64,000 bases of DNA from Egibacteraceae bacterium (GTDB lineage: Bacteria; Actinomycetota; Nitriliruptoria; Euzebyales; Egibacteraceae), in the NCBI GenBank assembly GCA_030446775.1, contig JAUJMQ010000003.1, positions 62,001 through 126,000 on the forward strand, written 5' to 3'. Of this stretch, positions 25,588 to 34,687 are shown one piece after another. The notes beneath the pieces were generated by a model. The model had not been told where the DNA came from. It did not search any database and saw only the letters and a list, made by a program, of their open reading frames with translations. Position numbers and translations under genes: made by a program. Within the stretch, counting starts at the first letter, position 1; each line of letters starts with the position of its first letter.

Positions 25588-26900
25588 TCAGTCGAAGCTC
25601 ATCTCCTGGGTCTGCGGGTTCAGGTGGTCCAGCTCGACCGCCCGGCGGAGGGTCCGGCAGGTTCTTGTTGGCCGGCCGGTACCGGAAGACGTTCATGCCT
25701 TCGGAAGACGTCTATGCCCGGTGATCGAGCTTTCGTAGATGAAGTTGTTGTAGTAGTACGACGTCCACGCTCCACCGAGGTCGACGGGATCCAGCGCCCG
25801 CGGGTCCGAGTACGCCAGCGCCTTGGGCTTGGCGGGGATTGGTGAAGTTCGTGACCCGGGGTGCCGGCCTGGTAGTTGCCGCTGACCAGCAGGTACACGC
25901 CCTCGACCGGGATCACGTTGAAGTTGTGGATCGTGCAGTTCTCGTCAGCCGTCTGGGCCCGCGGGAGCGTCCACTGACCGACCTTCTCCCGGTCTTGGCG
26001 TCGTAGAAGAAGACGGTCCTCTGCACGTCCGCGTCAGTGGCCTCGCACTCGGCCTCGGCGCCACCACCGCTCCCAGCCAAGGACGATGACCTCGCCGTCC
26101 CAGGTGAACGTCGCGGAGTGCCAGCTGCCACCCACGCCGACCCCCTGTTCTTCGATCGTGTAGAGGAACTCGGGGTCGTCGACGCTGCCTCCGGCCCACT
26201 CGTTGTCACCAATGTCGAAGACGTTGGCGGAGTGACCGCTGGCGCACACGACCATGTTCACGTCACCGAGGATGACGCTGGAGTCGTGGCACCCGCGCGG
26301 GCGGAGGGCGTCCTCCGCGTCGTCCTCGTGGTGCTCCATCGGCACCTGGCGGAGGAGCGCGGCGAATGATGACCTGGCGGGGTTGTCGAGTGGGACCTCG
26401 ATGACGTCCATGAACAGGCACAATCCTCCAGAGCTCTGGTTGTAGATGATGACCCTGCCGTTCTCCTCGTCTGTGGCGGTGTGAGCCGCACGGGACATCA
26501 GTCCTCCACGTCGCTGATGTCGAAGATGTGGAGGAGCCGCACCGTCGCACTCGGTGTCCCTCGGGTCTCCACCGTCCTCCCAGACGACGATGTCGCCCTG
26601 GTTGCCCTCGCAGCGCTGGTGGACGATCTCTTCGGGCCTGGCGGGATCGAAGATGTCGATGATCCGGAAGCCGTCGTAGTTGCCGTTGAAGGCCAGGTCG
26701 CCCCAGAAGGCGAGGTCGGAGTTGATCTCCGGCGGGGCGATGTCGGGGTTGAAGAAGCTCGCGGGGTTCGGGCTGTGGCCGCGCGCGATCAGGTTCTCCG
26801 TGCTCGGTCGCGATGCGTGGTCGGCGACGGCCGGAACGGACAGAAGCACGAGCGCGAGTGCGGTCAGGACAAGAACAGGCAGGCGGACGACGCGGTGCAT
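25588..26900 (-). CDS. secreted LVIVD-repeat protein, frameshifted
   Basis: ATG 26900 has a strong GAGGAGGTGAC site and a Sec signal peptide (RLPVLVLTALALVLLSVPAVA). LVIVD-type blades follow: DLAFNGNYDGFRIIDIFDPA, GRVIIYNQSS and VMVVCASGHSANVFDIGDNE-like segments. After breaks near 26530, 26070, 25990, 25870 and 25700 the frame resumes with VFFYDAKTGEKVGQWTLPRA-type text, NFNVIPVEGVYLLVSGNYQAG and ends HLNPQTQEMSFD with TGA at 25588-25590. Such beta-propeller proteins are surface or secreted; their function is not established. It follows the larger LVIVD/RTX gene on the same strand. Confidence 0.75.
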
Positions 26901-27295
26901 GTCACCTCCTCAGCGGGTTTGCGGCTGGTCGCCGCAATGGTCGAGGCTCGATGAAGCCTCATGCCGCGATCAGCCAGCCGCACCCCCGTCGACAGAGGCC
27001 TGAACCATGTGGCGCGCTACGCGTCGCCTCCCGTCAACCTCCACACGCCGACACGCCGACCGATCGCATGCGCCGGGAATCCTTGCCCCCCGTCATCGGG
27101 CATGTCAAGGGGGGTTCACCGGGCCGGTCATCGCCCGGACGCAGGCCAGGAGGGTCTAGTCGTGGGTTCAGGGACTCGCCGGCGCGTCCTACGTCGTCGG
27201 CCGGGGCCGCCGGCGCCGTCGAGCGCGGTGGCCGGTCACAACAGAACGGCGCCGGGGCCCGCAGGTCCCCGGCGCCGTCGTGCTGTGAAGCGCGG
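26901..27295. other. 395-bp intergenic region
   Basis: It lies between two minus-strand secreted-protein genes. It holds the terminator of the upstream gene (27246-27278). On the minus strand a Shine-Dalgarno GAGGAGGTGAC sits at 26901-26912. I see no coding sequence or recognisable RNA in the rest; the open plus-strand frame across it continues as the shadow of the next gene. Confidence 0.6.
27246..27278 (-). terminator. Rho-independent terminator of the LVIVD/RTX gene
   Basis: ACGGCGCCGGGG (27246-27257) pairs perfectly over 12 bp with CCCCGGCGCCGT (27267-27278). On the minus strand the stem is followed by TCTGTTGTG, 18 bases after the stop codon at 27296. Confidence 0.8.
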
Positions 27296-30202
27296 TCAGC
27301 CGAGCTGGCCGCGCACCGCTCCGGCCGGGAACTCCTCGTTGTGGATGTTCACGTAGTAGTTCGCCGGGTTCCGCAGCAGGTCGCGCACGAGCCCTGCGTC
27401 GACGTCTTCGACGCAGCCGCTGGACGCACCGTCGGCGCCCGGGGCCACGAGCGGGATGACGACCGGGCCGGCCTCCCCTACCGGCGCCTCGTGGATGTGC
27501 GCCCCTGTGGCGGGCAGCATGATGTCAGCCACCGAGATGTCGAAGCACACGCTCCGCTCGGTCGAGTTGATGGTCACGGTAGCCGTGCCCGAACCGTCAG
27601 GGTCGCCGACACCGACGGCACCGGTCTCCGGGTCGACCTCCTCCGCCCCGGTCAGGGTGGTGGTGATCGTCGTGCCCTGGTCGTCCTCGATGTTGAGCAG
27701 CCGCTCGCAGTTCATCGCGGAGTCGCCACGACCGCCGGCGCCGTTGCAGGTGTCGACACCCGGGCCGCCGTCGTGAGCATCGTCGCCCTGGCTGCCGTGC
27801 AGCAGGTCGTCACCCTCCTCGCCGTGCAGCCGGTCGTTGCCCCGGTCGCCGTAGACGTCGTCGTCGCCCTCCTGGCCGTGGAGCATGTCGTTGCCACGGC
27901 CGCCGCGGACGTCGTCGTCGCCGAGTCCGCCCCAGACGGTGTCGCGGTAGCGCCCGCCGGACAGGCGGTCGTCGCCGGCGTTGCCGTGGAGCTCGTCGCG
28001 GCCGCGGTCACCCTTGAGGTGATCGTCGCCCGCGCCGCCCCAGACGACGTCGTTGCCGTCGCCGCCGGAAACCGTGTCGTCGCCGGCGCCGGCGAAGACC
28101 AGGTCGTTGCCGCCGCGGGCGTGGATGGTGTCGTCGCCACCCATGCCGCAGATGACGTCGCGCCTGTCGGTACCGCGCAGCATGTCGTCACCATCCGTGC
28201 CGGTGATCGTGCACGGGGCGTGCTGGAAGATCCACAGTCCGCTGTCGCGGTCGCTCAGCAGCTGGTACTGCTGACCGTTGATCTCGTGCACCTCGACGCC
28301 CCAGAAGTTGTTGCCCTCCTCGGCGACGTAGTGCGCGATCTCACGAATGCCGTCCTCCCCGAACTCCGCGACCCGGAAGCCGCCGGCGTAGTAGGAGAAG
28401 TAGGCAAGGTTCTCGTCGGGGTCGGTGGCGACCTCGTGGACGCTGAGGTCACCGAACCCCTGCGCGAACGCCGGGTCCAACGCCTCATCGATGGCATAGG
28501 TGCCGATCTGCTCCATGTTCTCCTGGTTCAGCAGCCGCACATAGCCCCACCCGTCGAACACGGCCTCGAACACGACGTCCTCGCCGAGCGTCCCGATCGG
28601 CGGCTCGTCCGCGACCCCCTCGCCGTACTGCGGCTCGGTGTTGAACAGCAGGTGGAAGGCACGGTGGCCGATGCACGTGGCCGAGCGGGTCGGGGTGAAC
28701 TCGTGACCCTGGCTGCCGCAGATGGTGGCGTCCGGTGACGCCCCGAAGTCCGAGCCGGCGTGGCTGTTGGCGATGACGATGTGGTCATAGCCGGCGTTCT
28801 GCCCGGCCTCGATCTTCTCGGAGAAGAAGCACGTGCCGCGCAGCAGCACCACGATCTTCTCCTCGCCCTCGCCGGCCTCCAGCGCCGAGGCGTCGGGAAT
28901 CTCCTCGTCGTCGCCCGGGCAGCCCAGGCCGCCGTAGATCGTCGGACCGTTGACCAGACCGTCCTCGTGCAGGTCCACGATCGGAACCGAGAAGCCGAAC
29001 TCGCCGCCCGGGAACTCGCCGGCGTTCGCGCCGGTCGTGATCTCGAAGCGCGCCCGGTACGGCGCGAAGTCCTCGTCCGTGCCCACGATGAAGCGGTCGT
29101 CGAAGGAGTACTCCGCCTGGTGGGCGTTGCCCTCCGACGGGGTCAGCCCCGTCTCGGCGTCGACCACCGGGTAGTCGAAGTCGTCGACGTAGACAGGGTT
29201 GGAGGGGTCCTCGACGTTGACCTGGACCCAGCCCCCGTCCCAGTAGGAGATCAGCATCATCTGGACGCCGTCGATCTCCTTGACCGTCATGTCGTGGATG
29301 AACGACGCTTCACCGAGCGGGGTGCCCTCGTCGTCTTGGAGCACGCCGCCCTCGCCGCCCTCGACCAGGCCGCCCTCGCCTGGGTTGAGGCTGAACTCGG
29401 TGACGAAGGTCGGGTTGCGCGGGTCGGTGATCTCGACGATGTCGACGTCGGTGGTCTCGAAGTTGTCGACGAGCACGGTGAACGCCCGCCCCTCGTCCTG
29501 CCACGCGAAGGCGCTGTGGATGTCGTTGAAGAAGCCGGCCCCGAACCCGGGAATCTCGGCGAGGACGTCGGGGTCACCGAAGTTGGTGACGAGGTACTCG
29601 GGGTTCAGCGGGTCGGTGACGTCGACGAGCGTGATGCCGCCGCTGCCGCCGGCCTCCTGAGCCGCCGTCTGGTCGCACAGCTCGTTGTTGAACACCAGCA
29701 CCTGGCCGGTGAACGCGTCGGTTTCCATGTCAAGGATGTCGGCGCCCTCACCCGGCTGCGAGCCGCCGGTGGCGTTGATGAAGTTCACCTGGACGGGGTC
29801 GCGCGGGTTGGAGATGTCGAACACCGCCACGCCGGCGGCCTCGTCGCCGGTGCAGTTGACGGGGTCGCGCACCGTCAGGTACGCATAGTTGCCGAACGCG
29901 GCGACGTCCGCCACGCGGCCCTCAGCCCCTCCGCGGATGTTCTCCTGGCCGATCAGCGCCACCTGGTCCGCCGAGCCCGGAATGTGCCCGTGACTCTCCT
30001 CGACCGGATGCTCATGGGCCGCGTGGAACTCCGGCGCCGTGTCGATGACCTCGTCGTCGGTGCGCCGCTGCTGGGCGCGGTCGTCGCCGTCGGAGGCGGA
30101 GGCCTGCCGCTGCGTGTCAGGCGGCGCGGCGGCCGCGAGACCAGGCAGGGACAGGACGGACAGGGCCAGGACGGCCAATACGACGAACAACTTCCTTCGC
30201 AT
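27296..30202 (-). CDS. large secreted protein: LVIVD propeller, PA domain, RTX repeats, CHRD domain
   Basis: 968 residues from ATG 30202 (GAGGGGGA site), intact. The Sec signal (FVVLAVLALSVLSLPGLAAA) precedes a beta-propeller-like LVIVD region (about 85-400; GVAVFDISNPRDPVQVNFIN, DVDIVEITDPRNPTFVTEFS). A protease-associated insert follows (about 445-490; KIVVLLRGTCFFSEKIEAG). RTX nonapeptides fill about 665-825 (GGDGNDVVWGGAGDDHLKGD and 15 or more similar), folding as a Ca-binding beta-roll. A C-terminal CHRD domain (about 845-968; GAHIHEAPVGEAGPVVIPL, NYYVNIHNEEFPAGAVRGQL) ends it. RTX repeats suggest folding outside the cell on calcium. No protease active site is visible. Confidence 0.9.
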   Translation of the reverse strand: MRRKLFVVLAVLALSVLSLPGLAAAAPPDTQRQASASDGDDRAQQRRTDDEVIDTAPEFHAAHEHPVEESHGHIPGSADQVALIGQENIRGGAEGRVADVAAFGNYAYLTVRDPVNCTGDEAAGVAVFDISNPRDPVQVNFINATGGSQPGEGADILDMETDAFTGQVLVFNNELCDQTAAQEAGGSGGITLVDVTDPLNPEYLVTNFGDPDVLAEIPGFGAGFFNDIHSAFAWQDEGRAFTVLVDNFETTDVDIVEITDPRNPTFVTEFSLNPGEGGLVEGGEGGVLQDDEGTPLGEASFIHDMTVKEIDGVQMMLISYWDGGWVQVNVEDPSNPVYVDDFDYPVVDAETGLTPSEGNAHQAEYSFDDRFIVGTDEDFAPYRARFEITTGANAGEFPGGEFGFSVPIVDLHEDGLVNGPTIYGGLGCPGDDEEIPDASALEAGEGEEKIVVLLRGTCFFSEKIEAGQNAGYDHIVIANSHAGSDFGASPDATICGSQGHEFTPTRSATCIGHRAFHLLFNTEPQYGEGVADEPPIGTLGEDVVFEAVFDGWGYVRLLNQENMEQIGTYAIDEALDPAFAQGFGDLSVHEVATDPDENLAYFSYYAGGFRVAEFGEDGIREIAHYVAEEGNNFWGVEVHEINGQQYQLLSDRDSGLWIFQHAPCTITGTDGDDMLRGTDRRDVICGMGGDDTIHARGGNDLVFAGAGDDTVSGGDGNDVVWGGAGDDHLKGDRGRDELHGNAGDDRLSGGRYRDTVWGGLGDDDVRGGRGNDMLHGQEGDDDVYGDRGNDRLHGEEGDDLLHGSQGDDAHDGGPGVDTCNGAGGRGDSAMNCERLLNIEDDQGTTITTTLTGAEEVDPETGAVGVGDPDGSGTATVTINSTERSVCFDISVADIMLPATGAHIHEAPVGEAGPVVIPLVAPGADGASSGCVEDVDAGLVRDLLRNPANYYVNIHNEEFPAGAVRGQLG

Positions 30203-30426
30203 GCGTTCCCCCTCGTAAGAACCGGCGCCCGCCTCCTTGCGGGCGCTCGGGTGCACCGCGGCCTGACCAGGGCCGTGCAGCCGACGTCGTCGTCGCGAGA
30301 ACCGGCGGCGGCTCATCCTAGGCGGGGACGGAGCCGAGCGCTGACGCTCGCCATACGCAGCGTAGGCCTCTGAGGCCCCGAGGGAAAGAGGCGCCTCATG
30401 CCGATCGCCATCAGGCGCCCTGGGCG

Positions 30427-30831
30427 TCAGTCGGAGGACGGCTGCAGCTCCAGCGACACCGAGTTCATGCAGTAGCGTTGACCACCCGGCGCGGGGCCGT
30501 CGTCGAACACATGACCGAGGTGGGCGTCGCAGCGGGCGCACAGCGCCTCGGTCCGGCGCATGCCGTAGGCGGTGTCGGACTCGTAGCGGACCGCGTCGGG
30601 CCTGACCGGCTCGGTGAAGCTCGGCCAGCCGGACCCCGAGTCGTACTTCGTGTCGGAGCGGAACAGCTCGGCGCGGCAGGCCGCGCAGCGGTAGACCCCC
30701 GGCTCCTTGGTATCCCAGTAGGCGCCGGTGAACGCGCGCTCGGTCCCCTTGCCCCGCATCACCGCGTACTGCTCGGGCGTCAGGCGCTCACGCCACTGCT
30801 CGTCGGTCAGCTGCACATGGTCGTCCGTCAT
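30427..30831 (-). CDS. msrB: peptide-methionine (R)-S-oxide reductase
   Basis: 134 residues from ATG 30831, chosen over an upstream start because GGAG precedes it. It reduces methionine-R-sulfoxide in proteins using thioredoxin. Zinc Cys49/Cys52 (CAAC) and Cys98/Cys101 (CARC) and the catalytic Cys121 in [13 protein letters not shown] are all present, with the conserved [10 protein letters not shown] and GHVFDDGP segments. Cytoplasmic, single-domain form without MsrA fusion. Confidence 0.96.
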   Translation of the reverse strand: MTDDHVQLTDEQWRERLTPEQYAVMRGKGTERAFTGAYWDTKEPGVYRCAACRAELFRSDTKYDSGSGWPSFTEPVRPDAVRYESDTAYGMRRTEALCARCDAHLGHVFDDGPAPGGQRYCMNSVSLELQPSSD

Positions 30832-31041
30832 CTGGGGGGCTCCTCGCCGGCGCGTGCGGAAGACCAAGGCTACGGCGCTGCCGTCGGCGTGCCCTCACCG
30901 TGCCGTGACGGTGGGCGGTCATCCACGGGTGCCCGCCGCCAGGCGGTCACCAACATGGCGGCCAGCATCGTCCTGGCGAGGACCGCCCCGGCCGCCGGCA
31001 TCGCCCCGCCGGCTCCTGACGCGACGCCGTACGTGCCGGCC

Positions 31042-32025
31042 TCAGCCGCGGGACGAGGCTCTCGAGCGGCGCAGCGTCTCAGCGGCCGTGTACCACCGCA
31101 GCCACTGCATCGCCTGCGCCTTGCGACGCGGGTCGACGTTGCGCCGGTAGCCCGCGCGCCCGGCGGACGGGGCGATCAGGGCGACGGCGCCGCGGGCAAG
31201 GGACTTGAGGTCGCCGTTGCGGGCGGAGAGCAGGTAGGCCCGGAAGGCGGTGCGGCGCTGGCCCCGCCGCCAGGCCAGCCAGCCGAGGTAGCGGTACGCC
31301 GCCGCCCAGTCCAGCGGCCGCCCGCCCCGCAGGCTGCGGTAGCGCGCCTCGATGGTGCGCCGGGCGTCCATCGTCCCGTCGAGGTCCATGGAGCGGTGGC
31401 GCATGTGGAGCCGGTACGCGGTGAGGGGCTCGGGCACCAGCACCGGAACCTCCGCGGCCGCGAGCCGGATCCACATGTCCCAGTCCTCCATGTGGGGCAG
31501 CGACTCGTCGAACGGCCCGACCTCGTCGAGGAGGTCACGCCGCACCATGACATTGGAGGGGCCGGCCCCGATCACGTTGCGGTACGGCAGCAGCTCGCGC
31601 ACCTGCTCCGGCGACATCGGCGGCCGGGCCGCGATCACCTCCAGGCGCTGGCCGCGCTCCTCGACGGTCACCCAGCCCGCGTACACCCAGCGCCGCTCCG
31701 CCGCGGTGACGGCGCGCAGCTGCGCGCGCAGCTTGTCCGGAGCCCACAGGTCGTCGTCGTCGAGGAAGGCGATCCAGTCGGCCCGCGACTTCGCGATGCC
31801 CGTGTTGCGCGCCACTCCCGGTCCCGACCCTGGCACGGCCGTGTGCACGACCCGGATCCGGGCGTCGTCGAAGGCGGCGAGCATGGCGGCGGTCTTGTCG
31901 GTGGAGCCGTCGTCGACGACGACCACCTCCACGTCGACGTCGCGCTGGGCCAGTGCTCCGGCCAGGCTGGACGACAGCAGGTGGGCGCGGTTGCGCGTCG
32001 GGATGACCACGCTCACCTCGACCAC
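31042..32025 (-). CDS. family 2 glycosyltransferase
   Basis: 327 residues from GTG 32025, one base after the stop of the upstream oxidoreductase. GT-A fold markers: VSVVIPTRNRAHLLSSSLAG, VVVVDDGSTDKTAAML, FLDDDDLWAPDKLRAQL (DXD-type metal site) and HMEDWDMWIRLAAAEVPVLV. It is closely similar across its whole length to the GT2 at 36915-37868 (both have the DDDDLWAPDKL and EDW(D)xWIRL motifs), so the two are paralogues. It probably adds a sugar to the exported polysaccharide; donor and acceptor unknown. Last gene of the minus-strand glycan operon. Confidence 0.9.
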   Translation of the reverse strand: MVEVSVVIPTRNRAHLLSSSLAGALAQRDVDVEVVVVDDGSTDKTAAMLAAFDDARIRVVHTAVPGSGPGVARNTGIAKSRADWIAFLDDDDLWAPDKLRAQLRAVTAAERRWVYAGWVTVEERGQRLEVIAARPPMSPEQVRELLPYRNVIGAGPSNVMVRRDLLDEVGPFDESLPHMEDWDMWIRLAAAEVPVLVPEPLTAYRLHMRHRSMDLDGTMDARRTIEARYRSLRGGRPLDWAAAYRYLGWLAWRRGQRRTAFRAYLLSARNGDLKSLARGAVALIAPSAGRAGYRRNVDPRRKAQAMQWLRWYTAAETLRRSRASSRG

Positions 32026-32026
32026 C

Positions 32027-33355
32027 TCAGGCTCCCCCCTCCCGCGAGCCGACGGCCCCGGGCAGGCCGGACGCCTCATCCTGCTCCGCCCGGAGAGTGT
32101 CACACATGCGGCCTGGTGGCAGGCGCACGTCGGCGCGGGTCATGACGGCGTCGATCGGCACGTCGCGCACCAGGGTGCAGCCCTCGGCCAGGCCGAGCGG
32201 CAGCAGCCCTTGGGCCGCGGCGACGTCGGCGTTCTCGCACAGACCGTAGGTCAGGTAGCCGCCGATCCCGTCGACGACCTGCCCGGCGCGCAAAGCCGTC
32301 TTGGCGGTCGCGACGACCTCGACGGACGGCGTTCCCGCCGACGCGATCGTGGCGTCGCCGAACAGCACCGCCCGTGCGACGGTCGTGGGCACCTCGAAGT
32401 GGCACAGGTGGTAGGGGGTGTAGAAGCAGTAGAACGGCCCGGTGCCGAGCTTGTACAGGTTCAGGTAGTGCTGTTGCACGGGGTCGTCGTGCATCCCGAG
32501 CACGAAGACACCTGGGCTGGGCATGGCGCCGACGACGTAGTCCACGAGCCGCTCGCCCGCCTGGAGCCGGTCCAGGGGCAGGCCGTCCAGCGACTGCTCC
32601 AGCGGCGTCCCCGACGGCACCGTGGGCCCGAACATCCCCCGCCGACCGACGCGCATCCCCGTGGCGTTGGCGACGATCGCCTGCTCGAAGGAGATCTTGC
32701 TGCCGTCCGCGAACGACGTGACCATCGACGGCTGCTGGCCCCAGCGCTCGGCGAACTCCCGCTGCGTGGTGGGGGTGCGATACGGGTCGTGCAGACCCTT
32801 GATGTTGCCGCACAGGACCGGCTCGACGCCGATGCCGCGGACGAACCGGTAGAGGTTGGCGATGACGCCGGGCTGGTCGCCGTCGGCGTTGGTGAAGACC
32901 ACCCCCGCCGCGTCGGCGCGCCGCTTGAGGATGCTGCCGACCGTGCCGTCGAGCTCGGCGTTCATGGCGACGACGTGCTTGCCGGCGTCGATCGCGGCGG
33001 TCACGACCACCGCGGCGTGCTCGACCGTGCCGGTGACCTCGACGACCGCGTCGACCCGCTCGGCGCGGCACAGCAGCAGGGGGTCGTCGGTGACGACCGG
33101 CCGTCCGGCGGCGACCGCGGCCTCGACCTGCGCCGGCGAGTCGGCACGGGTCACGTCGCCGGCGCCGGCCTCGGTGTAGGCGCGCTCGGCGGCGTCCACG
33201 GAGCGGTTGGCGATCCCGACCAGCGACATGCCGGGCACCGCGCGGACGATCTGCCGCGCGATGCCGCGGCCCATGAAGCCGGCGCCGACCATGGCGACGC
33301 GCACCGGGTCGCCTGCCTCGGCCCGCCGCTGCAGGGCCCGGTCGACGAGGATCAA
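32027..33355 (-). CDS. NAD(P)-dependent oxidoreductase of the SAF/homoserine-dehydrogenase-like type
   Basis: 442 residues from TTG 33355, two bases past the cytidylyltransferase stop region. It has Rossmann motif VRVAMVGAGFMGRGIARQIV, then a homoserine-dehydrogenase-like body (DAVVEVTGTVEHAAVVVTAA, GKHVVAMNAELDGTVGSILK, FTNADGDQPGVIANLYRFVR). The C-terminal part (CHFEVPTTVARAVLFGDATI, GIGGYLTYGLCENADVAAAQ) is SAF-like. Relatives are often found next to glucose-1-phosphate cytidylyltransferase in surface-sugar clusters, so I infer a role in an unusual nucleotide-sugar or its precursor. Its reaction is not established. Confidence 0.8.
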   Translation of the reverse strand: MILVDRALQRRAEAGDPVRVAMVGAGFMGRGIARQIVRAVPGMSLVGIANRSVDAAERAYTEAGAGDVTRADSPAQVEAAVAAGRPVVTDDPLLLCRAERVDAVVEVTGTVEHAAVVVTAAIDAGKHVVAMNAELDGTVGSILKRRADAAGVVFTNADGDQPGVIANLYRFVRGIGVEPVLCGNIKGLHDPYRTPTTQREFAERWGQQPSMVTSFADGSKISFEQAIVANATGMRVGRRGMFGPTVPSGTPLEQSLDGLPLDRLQAGERLVDYVVGAMPSPGVFVLGMHDDPVQQHYLNLYKLGTGPFYCFYTPYHLCHFEVPTTVARAVLFGDATIASAGTPSVEVVATAKTALRAGQVVDGIGGYLTYGLCENADVAAAQGLLPLGLAEGCTLVRDVPIDAVMTRADVRLPPGRMCDTLRAEQDEASGLPGAVGSREGGA

Positions 33356-33359
33356 GCGG

Positions 33360-34136
33360 CTACCAGACCTTCCACGGGGCGACGCCGCGGTGCCACAGGT
33401 CCTCCAGCACCGTCTTGTCGCGCAGCGTGTCCATCGGCTGCCAGAATCCCTCGTGGCGGTAGGCCGACAGCTCGCGGTCCTTGGCCAGGCGCTCCAGCGG
33501 CTCGCGCTCCCACACGCTGTCGTCCCCGTCGACGTAGTCCAGCGCCCGCGGCTCGAGTACGAAGAAGCCACCGTTGATCCACGCGGTCTCGCCGTGGGAC
33601 CCCTTCTCGCGGAAGGCGCCCACCTCGGCGCTGCCCGGCTCGAGCACGAGGGCGCCGAAGCGCCCCGGCGTCTGCACGGCGGTGAGCGTCGCCAGGCTGC
33701 CGCGGCTGCGGTGGAAGGCGACGAGGTCGCCGACGTCGATGTCGCTGACGCCGTCGCCGTAGGTCATGCAGAACGCCTCGTCATCGAGGTAGCGCCGGAC
33801 CCGCGCGAGACGGCCGCCGGTCATCGTGTCCTCGCCGGTGTCGGCGAGCGTCACCCGCCAGTCCTCGGCGTCGGTGCGGTGGAACTCCGCCCGGTTGCGC
33901 CCGAGGTCGAACGTGACGTCGGCCGAGCGCAGCGCGTAGCTGGCGAAGTACTCCTTGATGAGGTGGCCCTTGTAGCCGCAGCAGATCACGAAGTCGGCGA
34001 TGCCGTGGGCGGCGTAGGACTTCATGATGTGCCACAGGATGGGATGGCCGCCGATCTCGACCATCGGTTTGGGCCGGACGGCGCTCTCCTCGCTGATGCG
34101 CGTCCCGAAGCCGCCGGCGAGGATCACCGCCTTCAC
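33360..34136 (-). CDS. rfbF: glucose-1-phosphate cytidylyltransferase
   Basis: 258 residues. It makes CDP-glucose from CTP and glucose-1-phosphate, the entry to CDP-3,6-dideoxyhexoses. Nucleotidyltransferase signature [20 protein letters not shown] with [20 protein letters not shown]; RfbF-type features [33 protein letters not shown] and [17 protein letters not shown] 34136 overlaps the stop of the epimerase gene, indicating translational coupling. No CDP-glucose 4,6-dehydratase (rfbG) or rfbH is visible in the locus. Confidence 0.93.
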   Translation of the reverse strand: MKAVILAGGFGTRISEESAVRPKPMVEIGGHPILWHIMKSYAAHGIADFVICCGYKGHLIKEYFASYALRSADVTFDLGRNRAEFHRTDAEDWRVTLADTGEDTMTGGRLARVRRYLDDEAFCMTYGDGVSDIDVGDLVAFHRSRGSLATLTAVQTPGRFGALVLEPGSAEVGAFREKGSHGETAWINGGFFVLEPRALDYVDGDDSVWEREPLERLAKDRELSAYRHEGFWQPMDTLRDKTVLEDLWHRGVAPWKVW

Positions 34137-34687
34137 GCCGACCGCCTCGCCCGCGCCGGGTCTGCGAGGAGCGGCCAGGAGCGGTCCTTGTCCGAGATCA
34201 CGGTGACGGCCCGCGGCCAGGCGATGCCGAGCGCCGGATCGTCGTGGCGCAGGCCCCGCTCGGCGCCGGGGGTGAAGAACTCGCTGACCTGGTAGGTGGC
34301 CTCGGTGTCGTCGGCCAGGGTCACAAAGCCGTGGGCGAACATCGCCGGGACGTACAGCATCCGATGGTTCGCAGCGGTCAGCTCGACGCCGAAGTGTTGG
34401 CGGTACGTCGGCGAGTCCGGTCGCAGGTCGACGATGACGTCGTACAGGGCCCCGGCGGTGCAGCGTACGAGCTTCGTCTCCGCGGCGGGAGGCAGCTGGT
34501 AGTGCATCCCGCGCAGCGTGCCGGCGCGGGCGCTGAACGACACGTTGGTCTGCGCGACGACCGGCTCCATGCCACGGTCGGTGAACTCGTTGACGCAGAA
34601 CGCGCGGGCGAAGAAGCCGCGCTCGTCGTGGTGGCGCTCCAGGTCAAGCACCCAGGCGCCGGCCAGCGGGGTCTCAGTGAAGCGCAT
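34133..34687 (-). CDS. dTDP-4-dehydrorhamnose 3,5-epimerase-like (RmlC family) protein
   Basis: 184 residues from ATG 34687, which overlaps the end of the upstream SDR gene. Cupin signature: [60 protein letters not shown] and [20 protein letters not shown]. RmlC enzymes epimerise C3 and/or C5 of 4-keto-6-deoxy sugars. In this CDP-sugar setting the substrate may be a CDP- rather than dTDP-linked sugar, which is inference. Confidence 0.9.
   Translation of the reverse strand: MRFTETPLAGAWVLDLERHHDERGFFARAFCVNEFTDRGMEPVVAQTNVSFSARAGTLRGMHYQLPPAAETKLVRCTAGALYDVIVDLRPDSPTYRQHFGVELTAANHRMLYVPAMFAHGFVTLADDTEATYQVSEFFTPGAERGLRHDDPALGIAWPRAVTVISDKDRSWPLLADPARARRSA

Noticed and set aside
27730-28205. 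Regular short repeats suggesting a CRISPR array
   Set aside because: They are degenerate 27-bp codon repeats encoding GGxGxDxxx nonapeptides in frame; no identical direct repeats with unique spacers.
30225-30246. 8-bp hairpin (GCGCCCGC/GCGGGCGC) upstream of the LVIVD/RTX gene as a riboswitch
   Set aside because: A lone short stem in very G+C-rich DNA, with no conserved aptamer features; not enough to call.
26813-30373. Large plus-strand frames opposite the LVIVD/RTX gene
   Set aside because: Antisense shadows of a protein with clear domains, signal peptide, ribosome site and terminator on the minus strand.
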